DNA of 64,000 nucleotides from Clostridium aceticum (GCF_001042715.1 NZ_CP009687.1:3525418-3589417); one strand, 5' to 3'. Numbered from the stretch's first letter, positions 35,290-44,649 are shown. Notes: generated by a model from the sequence alone, not told the origin. Program-made: numbers and translations.

Positions 35290-35451
35290 TAACTTACATT
35301 GTGCAATTATTTAATGTAGTAGTGAAAATTAAATATATATGCACATTTAGTTTCAAGTATTGACAACGCCAAAGCTCCTCCAATAAAAAAAATACTAAAG
35401 TTTGCACCCTGGCTAACACGCAAACATAACTTTGAAAATTGTGCAAGTCAA
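35290..35451. repeat. Family-B dispersed repeat, decayed copy (B3)
   Basis: The ends AACTTACATTGTGCAAT and AATTGTGCAAGTCAAATT, and inner pieces GAAAATTAAATATATA and TTCAAGTATTGACAACGCC, match family B. The central stem is diverged and shortened. Confidence 0.7.
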
Positions 35452-35493
35452 ATTGTATGCATAACTTTAACTGTTAGGTTAGTCATCTATATA

Positions 35494-35720
35494 TAGATAA
35501 CCAACTACAAAGCTTAACAAAATGCAGACTGGATGCATTTGCAAGAAATGACTACAATGTTCAATTCATGTAAGTGGAAAATCCGTAAAGAAATTTGCAT
35601 GTTTGAGCGGTAGCGAGTTTGCAAATTTTAGGATTTTTCACTGGAGTGAATTGCTAACATTGTTCATTTCTGAAACCGCAGGAAGGCGTATTTTGTTAAG
35701 GTATAAAATTGGTTATCTAT
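35494..35720. repeat. Composite palindromic element with a family-B core
   Basis: The outer arms TAGATAACCAACTACAAAG plus CTTAACAAAATGC, and GCGTATTTTGTTAAG plus ATTGGTTATCTA, form long inverted ends. Inside is AATGTTCAATTCATG... and the family-B central stem (AAAATCCGTAAAGAAATTTGC with GCAAATTTTAGGATTTTTC). The CTTAACAAAAT end also occurs in the serA-operon terminator. It directly abuts the family-C copy. Confidence 0.7.
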
Positions 35721-35835
35721 ATAGATGTGTGCCCCTAAATTTTAATATATTAAGGGCTACATTTGCAACCCCCAGTTTTAGGGGGAAACCGTAGACCATA
35801 TATATCAAAATTTAACTTTAGAAGCACATATCTAT
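35721..35835. repeat. Family-C dispersed repeat (C2)
   Basis: Starts ATAGATGTGTGCCCCTAAAT and ends TTAGAAGCACATATCTAT. Read on the opposite strand it aligns along its length with C1 at 24988-25100. With the two elements before it, it accounts for nearly all of the 700-base gap between the deacetylase and cheR-like genes. Confidence 0.8.
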
Positions 35836-35851
35836 ACTAGATAAAATTACT

Positions 35852-35897
35852 AAAAAGGACAGAGATCAATCATAGACTTCCCCTGTCCTTTTTTTAT
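35852..35897 (-). terminator. Terminator after the CheR-like gene
   Basis: AAAAGGACAG and CTGTCCTTTTT pair around a 21-base loop, with A- and T-runs on both sides, two bases from the stop codon. It is usable from either strand. Confidence 0.85.
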
Positions 35898-35899
35898 AG

Positions 35900-37045
35900 C
35901 TATCTTTCTTTACATTTAAATATTTTACTATCTTTCTTAATTTTATAGAAAAAGTCACTTCCTTCATTACATAAAATCCCTTCACTTTTCCCTAAAACCA
36001 AGACACCTCCTCTATCCAAGGAATAATATAAAATCTTTAGGACCTTTTTTTGTAAATCATTTTGCATATAAATTAGTACATTTCTACAAAGGATCAATTG
36101 GAATTCATTTAACATACCACTTCCAACCAAGCTATGATGAAAAAACAAAATACTCTTTTTAAGTCTTTCATCTATCTCCATATAATCTTGTCGCAATTTA
36201 ACATAATCAGCGAAAGTTTTGTTACCCCTTGTTTTTTTATAATTTTCCATAGCTTTTTCAAAGACATGTATAGGATAAAGGCCGTTTTTGGCTTCTTCGA
36301 TAACATAAGGATTGATATCTGTAGCATATATTTGTGCTTTGTCTAACATCGCCAACTCATCTAATATAATAGCTAAAGAATAGGGCTCCTGTCCAGTGGA
36401 ACAACCGGCACACCATATTTTAATATAGGCGAATCTGTTTAAATAAGGTAGTATCTCTTCTCGTATTGTTTGAAAAACTTCAGGATCTCTAAAAAACTCT
36501 GTAGTGTTAATAGAGAAGGTAATAAACAATTCTTCAAACAAATCTTCATTAGTTAGTACCATCTCTTTAAACCGCCGAAAATCTTTTATATTTTCTTTGA
36601 TCATACATATTTTCACTCTTCTTATAATGCTCTGTATTTGGTATTTTGTAAAATCGTATCCATATTGCAAATGTACTTCCTTTAAAAAGATGGCTATTTC
36701 TTCTTCTATCAAAGGTTTTATTTCTTCCAGCTTACGTCCTATTGTTTCAGGACTATCTATAAATTTCCTAGCAATATAGTGACAGTATATTCCTAGCTTA
36801 TACAAATAGGAGTATAGATAGGACTTTAACACATAAATCTTACAACAATTTTTTTTTTGAAAATCATACAACTCTTTTATAATATCTTTTGGAAGCATAT
36901 TGGCATCAAAGAAGGTAATGTGCACTTTTTCTTGCTTGCCTTTGATAAGTTCTAGAAGTTTCATTATTTCTTCCTTTACAGCTAATTCTCCCACGATAAC
37001 GATTTGCTTGATTTCTTCTGCATCATAATAAATATTTATACTCAT
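35900..37045 (-). CDS. CheR-type methyltransferase with an extra N-terminal domain
   Basis: A 381-aa protein. The C-terminal 270 residues form a CheR-like SAM-dependent methyltransferase: INTTEFFRDPEVF (the CheR helical region), IWCAGCSTGQEPYSLA (SAM motif I), YATDINPYVIEEA and LILCRNVLIYM. The first about 100 residues (VIVGELAVKEEIMKLLEL and a Cys/Tyr-rich KNCCKIYVLKSYLYSYLYK) are an extra domain that I do not recognise. No cheB or chemoreceptor gene is beside it. Instead it follows two hybrid histidine kinases by 19 bases, so it is likely their partner in a signalling unit rather than in classical chemotaxis. Confidence 0.85.
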   Translation of the reverse strand: MSINIYYDAEEIKQIVIVGELAVKEEIMKLLELIKGKQEKVHITFFDANMLPKDIIKELYDFQKKNCCKIYVLKSYLYSYLYKLGIYCHYIARKFIDSPETIGRKLEEIKPLIEEEIAIFLKEVHLQYGYDFTKYQIQSIIRRVKICMIKENIKDFRRFKEMVLTNEDLFEELFITFSINTTEFFRDPEVFQTIREEILPYLNRFAYIKIWCAGCSTGQEPYSLAIILDELAMLDKAQIYATDINPYVIEEAKNGLYPIHVFEKAMENYKKTRGNKTFADYVKLRQDYMEIDERLKKSILFFHHSLVGSGMLNEFQLILCRNVLIYMQNDLQKKVLKILYYSLDRGGVLVLGKSEGILCNEGSDFFYKIKKDSKIFKCKER

Positions 37046-37064
37046 GGAGGCTTCCCCTTTGCTA

Positions 37065-40000
37065 TTACTTGTTGATCCAAGCCTTCACCAACTGAATCAA
37101 GGTTTCATAATTCACAGGCTTGGAGATATAATCATTTGCTCCTACTTCTATACATTTCTCCCGGTCTCCTTTCAAGGACTTTGCAGTAATAGCAATAATA
37201 GGAATATCTTTTAACACTTCATCCTGACGAATTGCTTCGATAGTCTGAAAACCATCCATATTAGGCATCATAATATCCATCAAAACCAAGTCTACTTTTT
37301 CTTCCTTTAGTTTTTCTAGTGCAGCTTCCCCATCATATGCCTCTAGTATCTCTCCCCCATAATCTTCAAGAGCCGCTGCTAAAACAAAGATATTTTTCGG
37401 ATCATCATCTACAATCATAATTTTTTTTCCCTGTAGATGAAGGCTATGATCCTTATTTGTCTTAGGTGTTAAATAATGACCTTCTTTCTCTTTTCCCCCA
37501 AAGGCAGTAAGTTTTGAAAGAACCCCTACAATATCTTCTTCACTTAATGGCTTTTCCTGATAGCCGATTGCTCCCATTTGTTCTGCTTTATCGTGTTTTT
37601 TCCAAGAAGAAATAATATGTACAGGGATGCCTTTTAACTCTGAGGTGCTTTTTAACTCCCTCAACACCTCCATACCGCTCATATCTGGCAGTACCAAGTC
37701 TAAAATAATACCCTCTATCGTATATTCCTTTGCATAGATAAGCCCCTCTTCACCATTTGTGGCTACCAAAGTTCTAAAACCCTTTTTTTCTATAACAGTT
37801 TTTATATAATTAGCAAAATTCTCATCATCTTCGATCACTAAAATCCTTTTATCATGCTCTTTAGAAAGAGCTATTTCATCAACAACCGTCTCATTTCCTT
37901 CAATGACTTCTTCTTGTCTATAGTGCGATGTTTTTTTCTCCTTTGTCAAAAGCGTATCCTTTAAATATAAAGAAAATATACTGCCTTCTCCCACACTACT
38001 GCTTACTTTTATTTCCCCTCCTATAAGCTCTGCTAATTTTTGCGAGATAGAAAGTCCTAGCCCAGTTCCTCCAAATTTTCTAGATATAGACCCATCCTCC
38101 TGTTGAAAAGCTTCAAAAACCTTAGAGAAGTTCTTAGAAGCAATACCTATACCTGTATCAGTTACTGAAAAAACAACGCCACCTTCCTCATCACCTATTA
38201 TCCGTAAATTAACTTCACCTTTTTCCGTGAACTTTGCAGCATTTGATATAAAGTTTCGTAAAATTTGAGATATCTTTTCCCGATCACCAATAAGCATTTG
38301 ATCTACATGGTCCTCTATGATAAATTGAAGCTTTTTTTCTGCCAATATTCCTTCAAACAACTTCTTAAGCTCCTTAGTTAACTCCTTAGAGTGAAAGGTC
38401 CTCCTACAAATATCCACTTTACCTGCTTCAATTTTAGATAAGTCTAAAATATCGTTAATAAGTCGCAACAGTTCTTGTCCAGAATGATAAATCACCTCCA
38501 CCCTTTCCAAAATTTTACTATCATGACTTGCTTCATTTTTCATCAGAAGTCTTGATAATAAGATAATTGAATTTAGAGGTGTACGAAGTTCATGAGACAT
38601 ATTTGCTAAAAATTCTGTTTTATACTTACTAGCCTCTTCTAACGCTTTAGAATGTTTTAATAACATTTCTTGAGATTTTTGCAGCTCCTGATTTCTTCTA
38701 TTTAAGATGGTTGATTTCTGCTCTAGTAGTTGTTGATGCTCTTCTAACTGTATATTCGTTTGTTGAAGCTCCTCACTTTGCTGTTGTAGTAGCTGCTGTT
38801 GTTCCTCCAACTCAGCATTGGTTTGTTGCAATTCCGCTGTTTGCTGATGCATAGTGCATTGTTGCTCCTCTAATACAGCATTGGCCTTTTGAAGTTCATA
38901 GGCTGTGTTCTTAGCCTCCCTTTGTGCCTCCTCTGAAAGCTGTAGCAAATCCTTAACCTTCTGACTTTGTGCCAGTGAGTAAAGATTTGTAGCAATCATT
39001 ACACCTGCTTTTTTTAAAAACTCCTCCTTTAAAGGATCGAAGGGTTTAAAAAAGGCCAGTTCCACAACACCATAAAGTTCACCTTGATAAATCAAAGGAA
39101 ATGCATAAATACAAAGTGGTGATTCTACCATGATTCCCGTAGCTATATGCTCTTCTTTTCTATGAATATCCTTTAAAAGAATAGGTTTTCTTTCAAGGGC
39201 AACCTGTCCAACAATACTTTCCCCCAGTTGATATTGCTTACATCGTTTTTCTTTTTCCGTAAATGCATAAAAAACTTCTGGATAAAGAGACTTTTTCAAA
39301 TCATCGTATAGGTACAGAATTCCTTTACCTGCTTCTAGCCTTCGTGCTAAAAAGTTTAAGGCCTTCTGGGTCAATACGTCCAAATCTGTAATGCCTGACA
39401 TCTCTCGAGTTAATGAATTTTGACTATCCTTCACCCAAAACTGATCCTTTAGTTTTTGGACAAGCATATTATAAAAGGTAGCTATATCTGTCATTTCATT
39501 CTGTCCCTGCAATTGTACCTTGGTTAATCTCCCTGTAGCGATACTATGTTCCATAGATGTTTTTAACATATCGATAGGCTTAATAATACTTCTAATAATC
39601 AGTATGAAGAATATTAATAAAAACCCTCCTAAAACTATCATCAATAGAATAAGCATATACCGTAAATATTTCTCAACTTCAAGAGCCTCTTCAATGAAAG
39701 TGCTGGCCAAATCCTGTGCATTATTATCAATAAATATCAGGTTTTTTTCTATTTCAGATACATACTGCTGGTTATGTTCTTGTACAATCCCTAGAGCTTC
39801 ATCCAAATTCTGCCTCGAGGTGAAATCCATTATTTTTTCATATTCTCGCTGCCAACTTGAAAAAGTTTTCTTAATCTCTTCCAAAAGGATGCGGTTTTCT
39901 TCTTCTCTAGACTGTTGTGTTATTTTTTCTAAACTGTCGAATATTTTTATTTCCAGTGTTCTTATGTTTTCTACCGCTTCGTCAAATTCTTCCTGATTCT

Positions 40001-40229
40001 TCGATAATATCATGTTTTTCAATAACTTTTGTATTTTTATGAAGTCTACTCGTGCCTCAATAGCTGCATTAGAGACCTTTAATGGATCTTCATAAATACT
40101 TTGTGTTACATCACTCAAACGATGGATTTGTAGAATAGTGAAGATCCCAAACCCTAGGAATACTGCTATACAGATAACAAAAGTAAATATTAGTCTATTT
40201 CTGATATTAAAACGGTTTAGCTCCATCAT
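37065..40229 (-). CDS. Membrane hybrid histidine kinase (HAMP-GAF-HisKA-HATPase-REC-REC)
   Basis: A 1054-aa sensor. It has a membrane span at the N-terminus (LIFTFVICIAVFLGFGIF), an outer four-helix-like sensor region (about 35-190), a second span (LILLMIVLGGFLLIFFILI), HAMP, and a GAF domain (about 275-425). A glutamine-rich coiled coil with a repeated ELQQTNAELEEQQ pattern (about 430-540) follows. Then come HisKA with the phospho-His in NMSHELRTPLNS, the ATPase domain (NFISNAAKFTEKGEV; GGTGLGLSI) and two receiver domains with LDLVLPDMSG and MDIMMPNMDG. There is no output domain. The ATG at 40229 is 9 bases after AGAGAGG. It is the second gene of a three-gene set. Confidence 0.9.
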   Translation of the reverse strand: MMELNRFNIRNRLIFTFVICIAVFLGFGIFTILQIHRLSDVTQSIYEDPLKVSNAAIEARVDFIKIQKLLKNMILSKNQEEFDEAVENIRTLEIKIFDSLEKITQQSREEENRILLEEIKKTFSSWQREYEKIMDFTSRQNLDEALGIVQEHNQQYVSEIEKNLIFIDNNAQDLASTFIEEALEVEKYLRYMLILLMIVLGGFLLIFFILIIRSIIKPIDMLKTSMEHSIATGRLTKVQLQGQNEMTDIATFYNMLVQKLKDQFWVKDSQNSLTREMSGITDLDVLTQKALNFLARRLEAGKGILYLYDDLKKSLYPEVFYAFTEKEKRCKQYQLGESIVGQVALERKPILLKDIHRKEEHIATGIMVESPLCIYAFPLIYQGELYGVVELAFFKPFDPLKEEFLKKAGVMIATNLYSLAQSQKVKDLLQLSEEAQREAKNTAYELQKANAVLEEQQCTMHQQTAELQQTNAELEEQQQLLQQQSEELQQTNIQLEEHQQLLEQKSTILNRRNQELQKSQEMLLKHSKALEEASKYKTEFLANMSHELRTPLNSIILLSRLLMKNEASHDSKILERVEVIYHSGQELLRLINDILDLSKIEAGKVDICRRTFHSKELTKELKKLFEGILAEKKLQFIIEDHVDQMLIGDREKISQILRNFISNAAKFTEKGEVNLRIIGDEEGGVVFSVTDTGIGIASKNFSKVFEAFQQEDGSISRKFGGTGLGLSISQKLAELIGGEIKVSSSVGEGSIFSLYLKDTLLTKEKKTSHYRQEEVIEGNETVVDEIALSKEHDKRILVIEDDENFANYIKTVIEKKGFRTLVATNGEEGLIYAKEYTIEGIILDLVLPDMSGMEVLRELKSTSELKGIPVHIISSWKKHDKAEQMGAIGYQEKPLSEEDIVGVLSKLTAFGGKEKEGHYLTPKTNKDHSLHLQGKKIMIVDDDPKNIFVLAAALEDYGGEILEAYDGEAALEKLKEEKVDLVLMDIMMPNMDGFQTIEAIRQDEVLKDIPIIAITAKSLKGDREKCIEVGANDYISKPVNYETLIQLVKAWINK

Positions 40230-40256
40230 TTTTTTCATTCCTCTCTAAAACCTTCT

Positions 40257-41546
40257 TTATGAAGTTAAATCCAAAGAATAAATATCAGAAAATTCTACTT
40301 GGATTTTATCAATGACACCTTTTGAAGATTCATATCCCAATACTTTTTCTTCTGTATTTTTTCCGCCTTCTAGTTGTACTGGTAATTGGATGGTAAATTT
40401 ACTTCCTTTTTTGTACAGGCTCTCAACATAAATTCTTCCTCCCTGCATTGCTACTAGAGATTTTACAAGACTTAGACCTATTCCGCTGCCTTCTTGCCTT
40501 CTCGTCAATAATTCATCCGTTTGTTTAAATCTTTCAAAGATAAGTTCAAGCTGGTCTTCTGGAATACCTGATCCTGTATCCTCTACAGAGATTTCTATCC
40601 TTTCCTCTAAGCTTTTTAATGAAACACTAATCCTACCACCTGTAGGAGTAAACTTAATAGCATTGGATAAAAGATTTAGTAAAATACGTTCCATGGCATC
40701 TAAATCACATTGAATAATTTTTTCCTCTACATCTGTATCAAAGCTTAGGAGAATCCCCTTGTTCTCTATGTAATCCGCCACTGAAAGTGTAATCACTTTT
40801 ACAATTTCAACAATATTGCATTTATTTTTGAAAACTTCAAAATCTCCTGAATCGATTTTTGTAATATCAATTAAGTTATTTACCAATCTCAACAGACGAT
40901 AACAGTTTTGTAATTGCATATCAATTTTCTTTTTAACTTTTTTCCTATCTAAGGCCTCATCCTTTTCAAGGTATAGCCTTAACATTTGAATTGTGCCCAT
41001 GATAATATTCAAGGGGGTTTTAAATTCATGTGAAACATTGGCTAAGAAGGCGGTTTTTGTCTGATTTGCTATTTCAGCATCCTCCTTTGCCTTCCTTAGT
41101 TCTTTAGTCTGTTCATTTACCTTTTCCTCTAGGATCATATTCATGCTTCTTTCTTTTTCTATCAACTTCAGGTACACATTGATTCTATTGACCAGTTGAT
41201 ATTCATCAATAGGCTTTGTTAAGTAATCAACCCCGCCAACCTCAAAACCTCTTTTTCTACACTCCTCCCCAATATAAGAGGCAGTTAGAAATACAATAGG
41301 AATATCTTTGGTTCTTTTTCTCTGTTTTATTAAGGAGGCTATTTCGAATCCATCCATTTCCTCCATTTGAATATCTAAAATAATTAAATCTACATGATTT
41401 CTCGATAGCTCTTGAAGAGCTTTCACACCACAACTTGCTTCAATTACTGTAGCATCTATATATTCTTCAATAAGACTTCTTAACGTAAATAAATTGTTTT
41501 CATTATCATCAACAATGAGAATGGTATATGAAGCACATTTTTTCAT
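40257..41546 (-). CDS. Soluble hybrid kinase: receiver plus histidine kinase
   Basis: A 429-aa cytoplasmic protein with an N-terminal receiver domain (ILIVDDNENN; LIILDIQMEEMDG; LTKPID), a short coiled coil (KVNEQTKELRKAKEDAE), HisKA with the phospho-His in NVSHEFKTPLN, and the ATPase domain (NLLSNAIKFTPTGG; GSGIGLSLV). The receiver-first order suggests that it is switched by phosphotransfer, perhaps from the receiver-rich kinase encoded next. It is the first gene of the set, read towards the second kinase (27-base gap) and the CheR-like gene. No DNA-binding output is present. Confidence 0.9.
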   Translation of the reverse strand: MKKCASYTILIVDDNENNLFTLRSLIEEYIDATVIEASCGVKALQELSRNHVDLIILDIQMEEMDGFEIASLIKQRKRTKDIPIVFLTASYIGEECRKRGFEVGGVDYLTKPIDEYQLVNRINVYLKLIEKERSMNMILEEKVNEQTKELRKAKEDAEIANQTKTAFLANVSHEFKTPLNIIMGTIQMLRLYLEKDEALDRKKVKKKIDMQLQNCYRLLRLVNNLIDITKIDSGDFEVFKNKCNIVEIVKVITLSVADYIENKGILLSFDTDVEEKIIQCDLDAMERILLNLLSNAIKFTPTGGRISVSLKSLEERIEISVEDTGSGIPEDQLELIFERFKQTDELLTRRQEGSGIGLSLVKSLVAMQGGRIYVESLYKKGSKFTIQLPVQLEGGKNTEEKVLGYESSKGVIDKIQVEFSDIYSLDLTS

Positions 41547-41723
41547 TTGCTCACTTCCTTCTTCTATGATGTTGCACTCTACTTATCTTGCCTACCAATA
41601 TATTTAAGATCTGGCTAGTTGTCTTCGATTTATATTTATAATTTTGTTGCGTAGTGTCTTACCTTAAGTTATTTTCTACAAGGCTCGTCCAAATCCTTCC
41701 AAATATGATAAAAAAAGCGATAT

Positions 41724-41972
41724 TTATTTAAGTTTATCCAACCTTTTCTGTAATTCCTCAATCTCTCTTTGAATTTTACAGCGTTCTTCTTCTCTTTCTT
41801 CTATAAATTCTTGGGTTTCCCCTAGTGCTTGCAACGTATCCCCAAATACCGATATCCATGCACCAAGAATAGCTAGTTTATCAGGACTGGTGGTTTTAGA
41901 AGTAAAAATAGATAATACCGCGATCACTAAAGGTAAACTTGCTACATTTTTAGAATCTAACCATCCCATCAT
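41724..41972 (-). CDS. Small protein with apolar N-terminus and coiled-coil tail, unknown
   Basis: An 82-aa protein. Residues 10-50 are mostly apolar (SLPLVIAVLSIFTS; AILGAWISVFGDTLQALG). The last 25 are strongly charged and helical (EEREEERCKIQREIEELQKRL), probably a short coiled coil that self-associates. The start follows AAAGGGGAG; either of two adjacent ATGs may be used. It resembles short clostridial proteins of unknown role, and I cannot name a family. It is preceded by two fused family-A repeats. Confidence 0.6.
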   Translation of the reverse strand: MMGWLDSKNVASLPLVIAVLSIFTSKTTSPDKLAILGAWISVFGDTLQALGETQEFIEEREEERCKIQREIEELQKRLDKLK

Positions 41973-42054
41973 CCTTCTCCCCTTTCCCTTAATATATTAT
42001 GTAGTACAAATTTAAATGGTGCATAGCCATATGGCATATACTATAATATAGCTA

Positions 42055-42193
42055 TCAGCAGCATTAACTTAACCTATAATCTGTCATCCTGAAGGGAGCA
42101 AGGCGGAGTCGTTACTCCAAGATCCTTCGCTACCCTCAGGATGACATTTAGAGAGAATTCTCGTAATAATTGTATTAAGTTAGCACCTATGAG
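42055..42193. repeat. Family-A dispersed repeat, first of a fused pair
   Basis: Runs from CAGCATTAACTTAACCTAT to TTAAGTTAGCACCTATGAG, with the GATCCTTCGCTACCCTCAGG core. Its end is the start of the next copy. Confidence 0.8.
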
Positions 42194-42316
42194 CATTAAC
42201 TTAAATCATAGTTTGTCATCCTGAGGGAAGTAAAGCGGAGTCGAAGGATCTTAGCATTATCAAAGTGACAGTTTGAGAGAATTTTGGTAATAACTGTATT
42301 AGGTTAACGCCTATGA
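42191..42316. repeat. Family-A dispersed repeat, second of a fused pair
   Basis: Runs from GAGCATTAACTTAAATCATA to TAGGTTAACGCCTATGAT. It has TTGTCATCCTGAGGGAAG and GTCGAAGGATCTTAGC inside. Its right end lies about 23 bases before the ATG of the sensor kinase, so it contributes to that gene's promoter region. Confidence 0.8.
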
Positions 42317-42338
42317 TATAGTTATAAGGAGGTACATA

Positions 42339-43916
42339 ATGAAACTTAAAAAGAAAATAGCACTTCTTTCTTTGTCAATTACCATATTATCCGTCATGAT
42401 TTCTGGCCTGTTGATTATGCGGACGATGGAAGAAAGTCTTGAAGATGAAATGTCTACAAATGTACTAAATATTAGTAGAGCAGTAGCAAAAATTCCTGAC
42501 ATCATTAGAGCCTTTGAAGCAGAGGACCCCGCCTTAGTTATTCAGCCTATCGTAGAATCTATTCGTGCAGCTACAGAGGACGTTGAATTTATCGTTGTCA
42601 CTGACTTAGAGGGGATTCGTTACTCTCATCCTAATCCTGCCAGAATAGGTGCTCGTTTTGTAGGCGGGGATGAAGCTGCTGCTCTGCTGGAAGGAAAAGA
42701 ATATGTTTCTACTGCTGAAGGTACTTTAGGTTTATCTACTAGGGGCTTTACACCTATTTACAACTTTAATCATGAAAGAATTGGTATGGTATCTGTAGGC
42801 ATATTAAACGATCATATTTTTCAAACAAAGACTCAGTTTAAAAAAGAAATTTATTTCTCTACTTTCCTAGGAATTCTTATTGGACTCATAGGAGCTGTTT
42901 TACTAGGGGACAATATCAAAAGAACTCTTATGGGATTAGAGCCTAAAGAAATTGCAGGCTTATTCAGAGAGAGAAGTTCTATATTAGAAGCCATAAAAGA
43001 AGGCATCATTGCTATTAATGAAGATGCTAGGATTACCTTGATGAATACAGCTGCTAAAGATATTCTCAACTTTACTGAAAAAGATATTATAGGAAGACCT
43101 ATTGAAGAAGTTTTACCCAATACAGATATGGTCAAAGTACTGCACTCGGGAGTTGCTGTCTCTAATGAAGAAAAGAAGATTTGTGGCACAAACATTATGA
43201 TAAACACCTTACCTGTGCTTCATCAGGAAAAGACCATCGGTGTTATCGCTAGTTTTCGGGATAAAAGTGAAGTAACAGCTTTAGCAGAAGAGTTAACGGG
43301 CTTTAAGATGTTGGTGGATTCTTTAAGAGCCACTACCCATGAGTTTATGAATAAACTTCATGTTATCTTAGGATTTCTCCAATTAAAAGATTATTCCTCG
43401 GCAGAAAAATTTATTCTCGACATTACTGCCCATCATCAAGAGGTCATCAGTTTTATTATAAAAAATATACAAGATACCAGTATCGCTGCCCTTTTACTTG
43501 GTAAGTACAGTGCTGCAAAAGAATCGGCAATACAAATGAATATTCATCCCTCAAGCAACTTAACGAAAATGCCTTCTAGTATCCCCAGTAGTCTTATGAT
43601 TACAATTATAGGAAATCTTTTAGAAAATGCCTTTGATGCTGTACAATATATAGAAGATAAAAAAGTCATAGACTTTCTCCTGCTTGAAAAAGAAGAAGAA
43701 ATTATTATAAGTGTTAAAGATAATGGCATAGGTATTGATTTATCCCATCAGCCCTTTATTTTTCAAAAAGGTTTCACAACTAAAAGTGATGGTAGAGGCA
43801 TTGGTCTTCATTTAGTAAAACAAAGTATAGACAATTTAGGCGGCAGTATCCAAGTAAAATCTAAAACATTTAGCGGGACACAGTTTTTAATAAAAATTCC
43901 TAAAGCATTGAGGTGA
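42339..43916 (+). CDS. dcuS: DcuS/CitA-family sensor histidine kinase
   Basis: Membrane sensor for C4-dicarboxylates or citrate-like acids, 525 aa. An N-terminal span (IALLSLSITILSVMISGLLI) leads to an outer PAS domain whose ligand-site stretch reads IRYSHPNPARIGARFVGGD and later TRGFTPIY, as in DcuS/MalK. A second span (FLGILIGLIGAVLLG) and an inner PAS domain follow. The kinase core has phospho-His in TTHEFMNKLHVILG and ATP site GNLLENAFDA / GRGIGLHLV. Start follows AAGGAGG. The response regulator is four bases downstream, and an exported fumarate-reductase-like gene follows that. Confidence 0.9.
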   Translation: MKLKKKIALLSLSITILSVMISGLLIMRTMEESLEDEMSTNVLNISRAVAKIPDIIRAFEAEDPALVIQPIVESIRAATEDVEFIVVTDLEGIRYSHPNPARIGARFVGGDEAAALLEGKEYVSTAEGTLGLSTRGFTPIYNFNHERIGMVSVGILNDHIFQTKTQFKKEIYFSTFLGILIGLIGAVLLGDNIKRTLMGLEPKEIAGLFRERSSILEAIKEGIIAINEDARITLMNTAAKDILNFTEKDIIGRPIEEVLPNTDMVKVLHSGVAVSNEEKKICGTNIMINTLPVLHQEKTIGVIASFRDKSEVTALAEELTGFKMLVDSLRATTHEFMNKLHVILGFLQLKDYSSAEKFILDITAHHQEVISFIIKNIQDTSIAALLLGKYSAAKESAIQMNIHPSSNLTKMPSSIPSSLMITIIGNLLENAFDAVQYIEDKKVIDFLLLEKEEEIIISVKDNGIGIDLSHQPFIFQKGFTTKSDGRGIGLHLVKQSIDNLGGSIQVKSKTFSGTQFLIKIPKALR

Positions 43917-43920
43917 ATCC

Positions 43921-44592
43921 ATGTTAAAAGTTTTGATTGTAGATGACGACCCAATGGTTGCAGACATTAATAAAAAGTTTGTTGAAACAGTAAGAGACTT
44001 CCAAGTAGTAGGCACAGCCTCCAATGGGGAAATAGCCTTGCAGCTCATCAAGTCATTAAACCCTCATTTAGTTATTTTAGATATTTATATGCCTAAAATA
44101 AATGGTTTAGCATTACTGAGATCTATTAGAAAAGAAGGTATAAGTGTAGATGTGATTTTAGTCACTGCTGCAAAAGACACCCCTAGCATAGAAGAAGCCT
44201 TCCAATGGGGTATTGTGGATTATTTAGTAAAACCCTTTGAATTACATCGATTTAAAGCGGCTTTAGAGGGCTATAAAAATAGAAAGTTCAATTTTATCAA
44301 AAAGGAAGAAATCAACCAAGAAGATATCGATAAACTAATTTGGGGTAAGAAAGAAACACTAGCTTCTTCTTATGATAAAGGCATTCAAGAAAAAACTATG
44401 GAAAAAATCAAAAGCTACATGGCAGGAGAGACAACAGCCAAATCAGCACAGGAAGTTGCTGACGCCTTAGGACTAACCCGTGTTACCGTCAGAAGGTATT
44501 TAGAATATTTAACAGAGATAGGGGAAGCAGAGGTAGAGGTCCTTTATGGCACTGTTGGCCGCCCTCAGCATTTGTATATTTATAAAAAGTAA
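43921..44592 (+). CDS. dcuR: DcuR/CitB-family response regulator
   Basis: A 223-aa partner of the upstream kinase. The receiver domain (LKVLIVDDDPMVADIN; phospho-Asp in LVILDIYMPKING; LVKPFELHRF) is joined to a C-terminal helix-turn-helix (ADALGLTRVTVRRYLEYL) and a small wing (VEVLYGTVGRPQHLY), typical of CitB/DcuR/MalR regulators. GAGGTGA precedes the ATG. The likely target is the promoter of the following flavoprotein gene, where ATTAACAAA repeats are found. Confidence 0.92.
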   Translation: MLKVLIVDDDPMVADINKKFVETVRDFQVVGTASNGEIALQLIKSLNPHLVILDIYMPKINGLALLRSIRKEGISVDVILVTAAKDTPSIEEAFQWGIVDYLVKPFELHRFKAALEGYKNRKFNFIKKEEINQEDIDKLIWGKKETLASSYDKGIQEKTMEKIKSYMAGETTAKSAQEVADALGLTRVTVRRYLEYLTEIGEAEVEVLYGTVGRPQHLYIYKK

Positions 44593-44649
44593 CAATATTT
44601 TGTTTATCACTATTATAGATATATAACCTAATAATTTAAGCTATGGATG

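Noticed and set aside
35603-35794. 63-codon ORF in the repeat cluster
   Set aside because: It lies wholly within two palindromic repeats and has no SD.
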